DNA from: an uncultured Candidatus Nemicrothrix sp.
Lineage (GTDB): Bacteria; Actinomycetota; Acidimicrobiia; Acidimicrobiales; Acidimicrobilacustridaceae
DNA length: 5,207 bases
Assembly: GCA_903827085.1 (NCBI GenBank)
Contig: CAIKHC010000341.1
Span: forward strand, 1 to 5,207
Direction: 5' to 3'
Shown here: piece after piece, positions 4,428-5,207 of the stretch
Position numbering within the stretch: the stretch's first letter is position 1
How the letters are laid out: every line of letters starts with the position of its first letter
Program-made: the position numbers and the translations under genes
Notes under the pieces: model-generated
What the model was told of the DNA's origin: nothing
Database searches by the model: none
Seen by the model: the letters and a program-made list of their open reading frames with translations, nothing else

Positions 4428-5207
4428 TCAGCGTCGAAGCAGCGAAAGCAGGCGAAGGATCTCGAGGTAGAGCCACACGATCGTGACGGTGACGCCAAGA
4501 GCGGCAAGCCACTCCATTCGGCGAGGCGTAGTTCCGGCCTCTACCGACTGCTCGATGAACGCGAAGTCAATCGCAAGGTTCATGGCTGCAACGATGCAGA
4601 TGACCACGCTGATCCCGATACCAAGAGGTGTCGGACTATTCCAGAAGGTGATGTCGGCGCCAAAGATCGAAAAGATCCACGAAGCGAGATACATCACCAT
4701 GATGCCGCCTGTCGCGGCGACAGTGATGAGTACGAACTTCGGGGTGACCTTCACGATGCGGGTGACGTACAACACGAACATCACCAGGACCACACTCAGA
4801 GTGGCGAGCACCGCTTGCACAACAATGCCGTCGTACATTTGGTTGTAATAGGCGGAAATAGCGCCGAGAAATGCGCCTTCGCAGAGCGCATACAGCGGTG
4901 CAGTAGCCGGGCCCCACTTCGGCTTGAAAATGGTGGCGAACGCGAAACCAATCGCAGCAAGCGCAGCGATGATTGTCCACCCAGGGAACGAAGTTGTGCT
5001 GACCACAACGGTCTGTCGCGTTGCAGCATCAAACACTTCTTGGGTGGTCTGATTCACCTGAGACCAGCCAACCCAGCCCATGACGCAGATGATCGCAAAC
5101 ATCACGCCAAGTGCCGACATGGTGCCGCCGTAGGTCATAGTGCGAGTGACCGGCGAAGTGCCATAGCCCTCAGCGATGACCTGCTCGAAGCGCTTGTCAT
5201 TCAGAAC
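4428..5207 (-). CDS. Bax inhibitor-1/YccA-family membrane protein (start just beyond right edge)
   Basis: Polytopic inner-membrane protein of the BI-1/TMBIM superfamily, actinobacterial BaxI_1 type. Eukaryotic and Bacillus (YetJ) relatives are pH-sensitive calcium-leak channels; the role of this subgroup is not established. 259 residues are visible with no start codon needed at the edge. The visible protein begins VLNDKRFEQ, matching the family opening S-N-P-V-[LF], so only about four or five residues are missing; the ATG at 5138 would wrongly remove this segment. About seven membrane helices lie near visible residues 27-48, 76-95, 100-119, 128-150, 157-179, 193-214 and 231-255. Seen: ALCEGAFLGAIS (107-118) with conserved Glu, NLAIDFAFIE (210-219) with the membrane Asp D214, and the C-terminal signature EWLAALGVTVTIVWLYLEI (232-250) leading into LRLL. 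The second acidic position is Glu (E249). A loop of about 27 polar residues follows helix 1. Confidence 0.93.
   Translation of the reverse strand, partial: VLNDKRFEQVIAEGYGTSPVTRTMTYGGTMSALGVMFAIICVMGWVGWSQVNQTTQEVFDAATRQTVVVSTTSFPGWTIIAALAAIGFAFATIFKPKWGPATAPLYALCEGAFLGAISAYYNQMYDGIVVQAVLATLSVVLVMFVLYVTRIVKVTPKFVLITVAATGGIMVMYLASWIFSIFGADITFWNSPTPLGIGISVVICIVAAMNLAIDFAFIEQSVEAGTTPRRMEWLAALGVTVTIVWLYLEILRLLSLLRR

Noticed and set aside
4423..4437. TCGAC/GTCGA hairpin at the convergent gene ends as a terminator
   Set aside because: It is only a five-base stem with no T-run, overlapping the stop of the Bax inhibitor-1 gene; this is within chance expectation.
4175..4507. Minus-strand 110-codon open frame opposite the small membrane gene
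   Set aside because: It overlaps the 3' end of the Bax inhibitor-1 gene in another frame and has low-complexity Ser/Arg/Val composition; the plus-strand frame has a clear membrane helix and basic tail.

Overview
The window looks like chromosomal DNA from a moderately GC-rich actinobacterium. The evidence is the gene content: a steroid/lipid-type cytochrome P450, a mycobacterial-style nitronate monooxygenase-like flavoprotein, an NDMA-dependent (nicotinoprotein, mycofactocin-associated type) alcohol dehydrogenase and an actinobacterial Bax inhibitor-1/YccA protein. GTG starts and probable leaderless transcripts fit the same group. A lineage such as Acidimicrobiia is possible, but the sequence alone cannot place it. 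No rRNA, tRNA, transposase, integrase or CRISPR array was seen.

Layout. Positions 1-657 (minus) hold the N-terminal half of a cytochrome P450, cut by the left edge. Positions 732-1853 (minus) hold a complete nitronate monooxygenase-family flavoprotein, 74 bp upstream of the P450 and probably in one transcript with it. Positions 1854-2057 are a divergent control region. It holds two tandem 17-bp dyads 20 bp apart, an A+T-rich promoter patch, a second pair of smaller dyads, a strong leader hairpin and a clear Shine-Dalgarno site. Positions 2058-3200 (plus) hold the NDMA-type alcohol dehydrogenase. A nested hairpin at 3231-3269 separates it from a convergent gene of unknown function (3255-4076, minus) with a Cys-rich C-terminal tail. 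A 102-bp divergent region (4077-4178) with a 24-bp near-palindrome leads to an 80-residue single-pass membrane protein (4179-4421, plus). That gene converges with a 6-bp gap on a Bax inhibitor-1-family membrane protein (4428-5207, minus), which lacks only a few N-terminal residues at the right edge.

How the genes may work together (inference). The P450 would hydroxylate a hydrophobic substrate. The alcohol dehydrogenase could oxidise the resulting alcohol, with its bound NAD(H) recycled through mycofactocin or a similar carrier. The flavoprotein could act on a nitro or unsaturated intermediate. The shared divergent region with paired operator-like dyads suggests these three genes respond to a common signal, but no regulator gene is recognisable here. 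The right half (unknown Cys-tail protein, small membrane protein, Bax inhibitor-1 protein) shows no obvious metabolic link to the left half.
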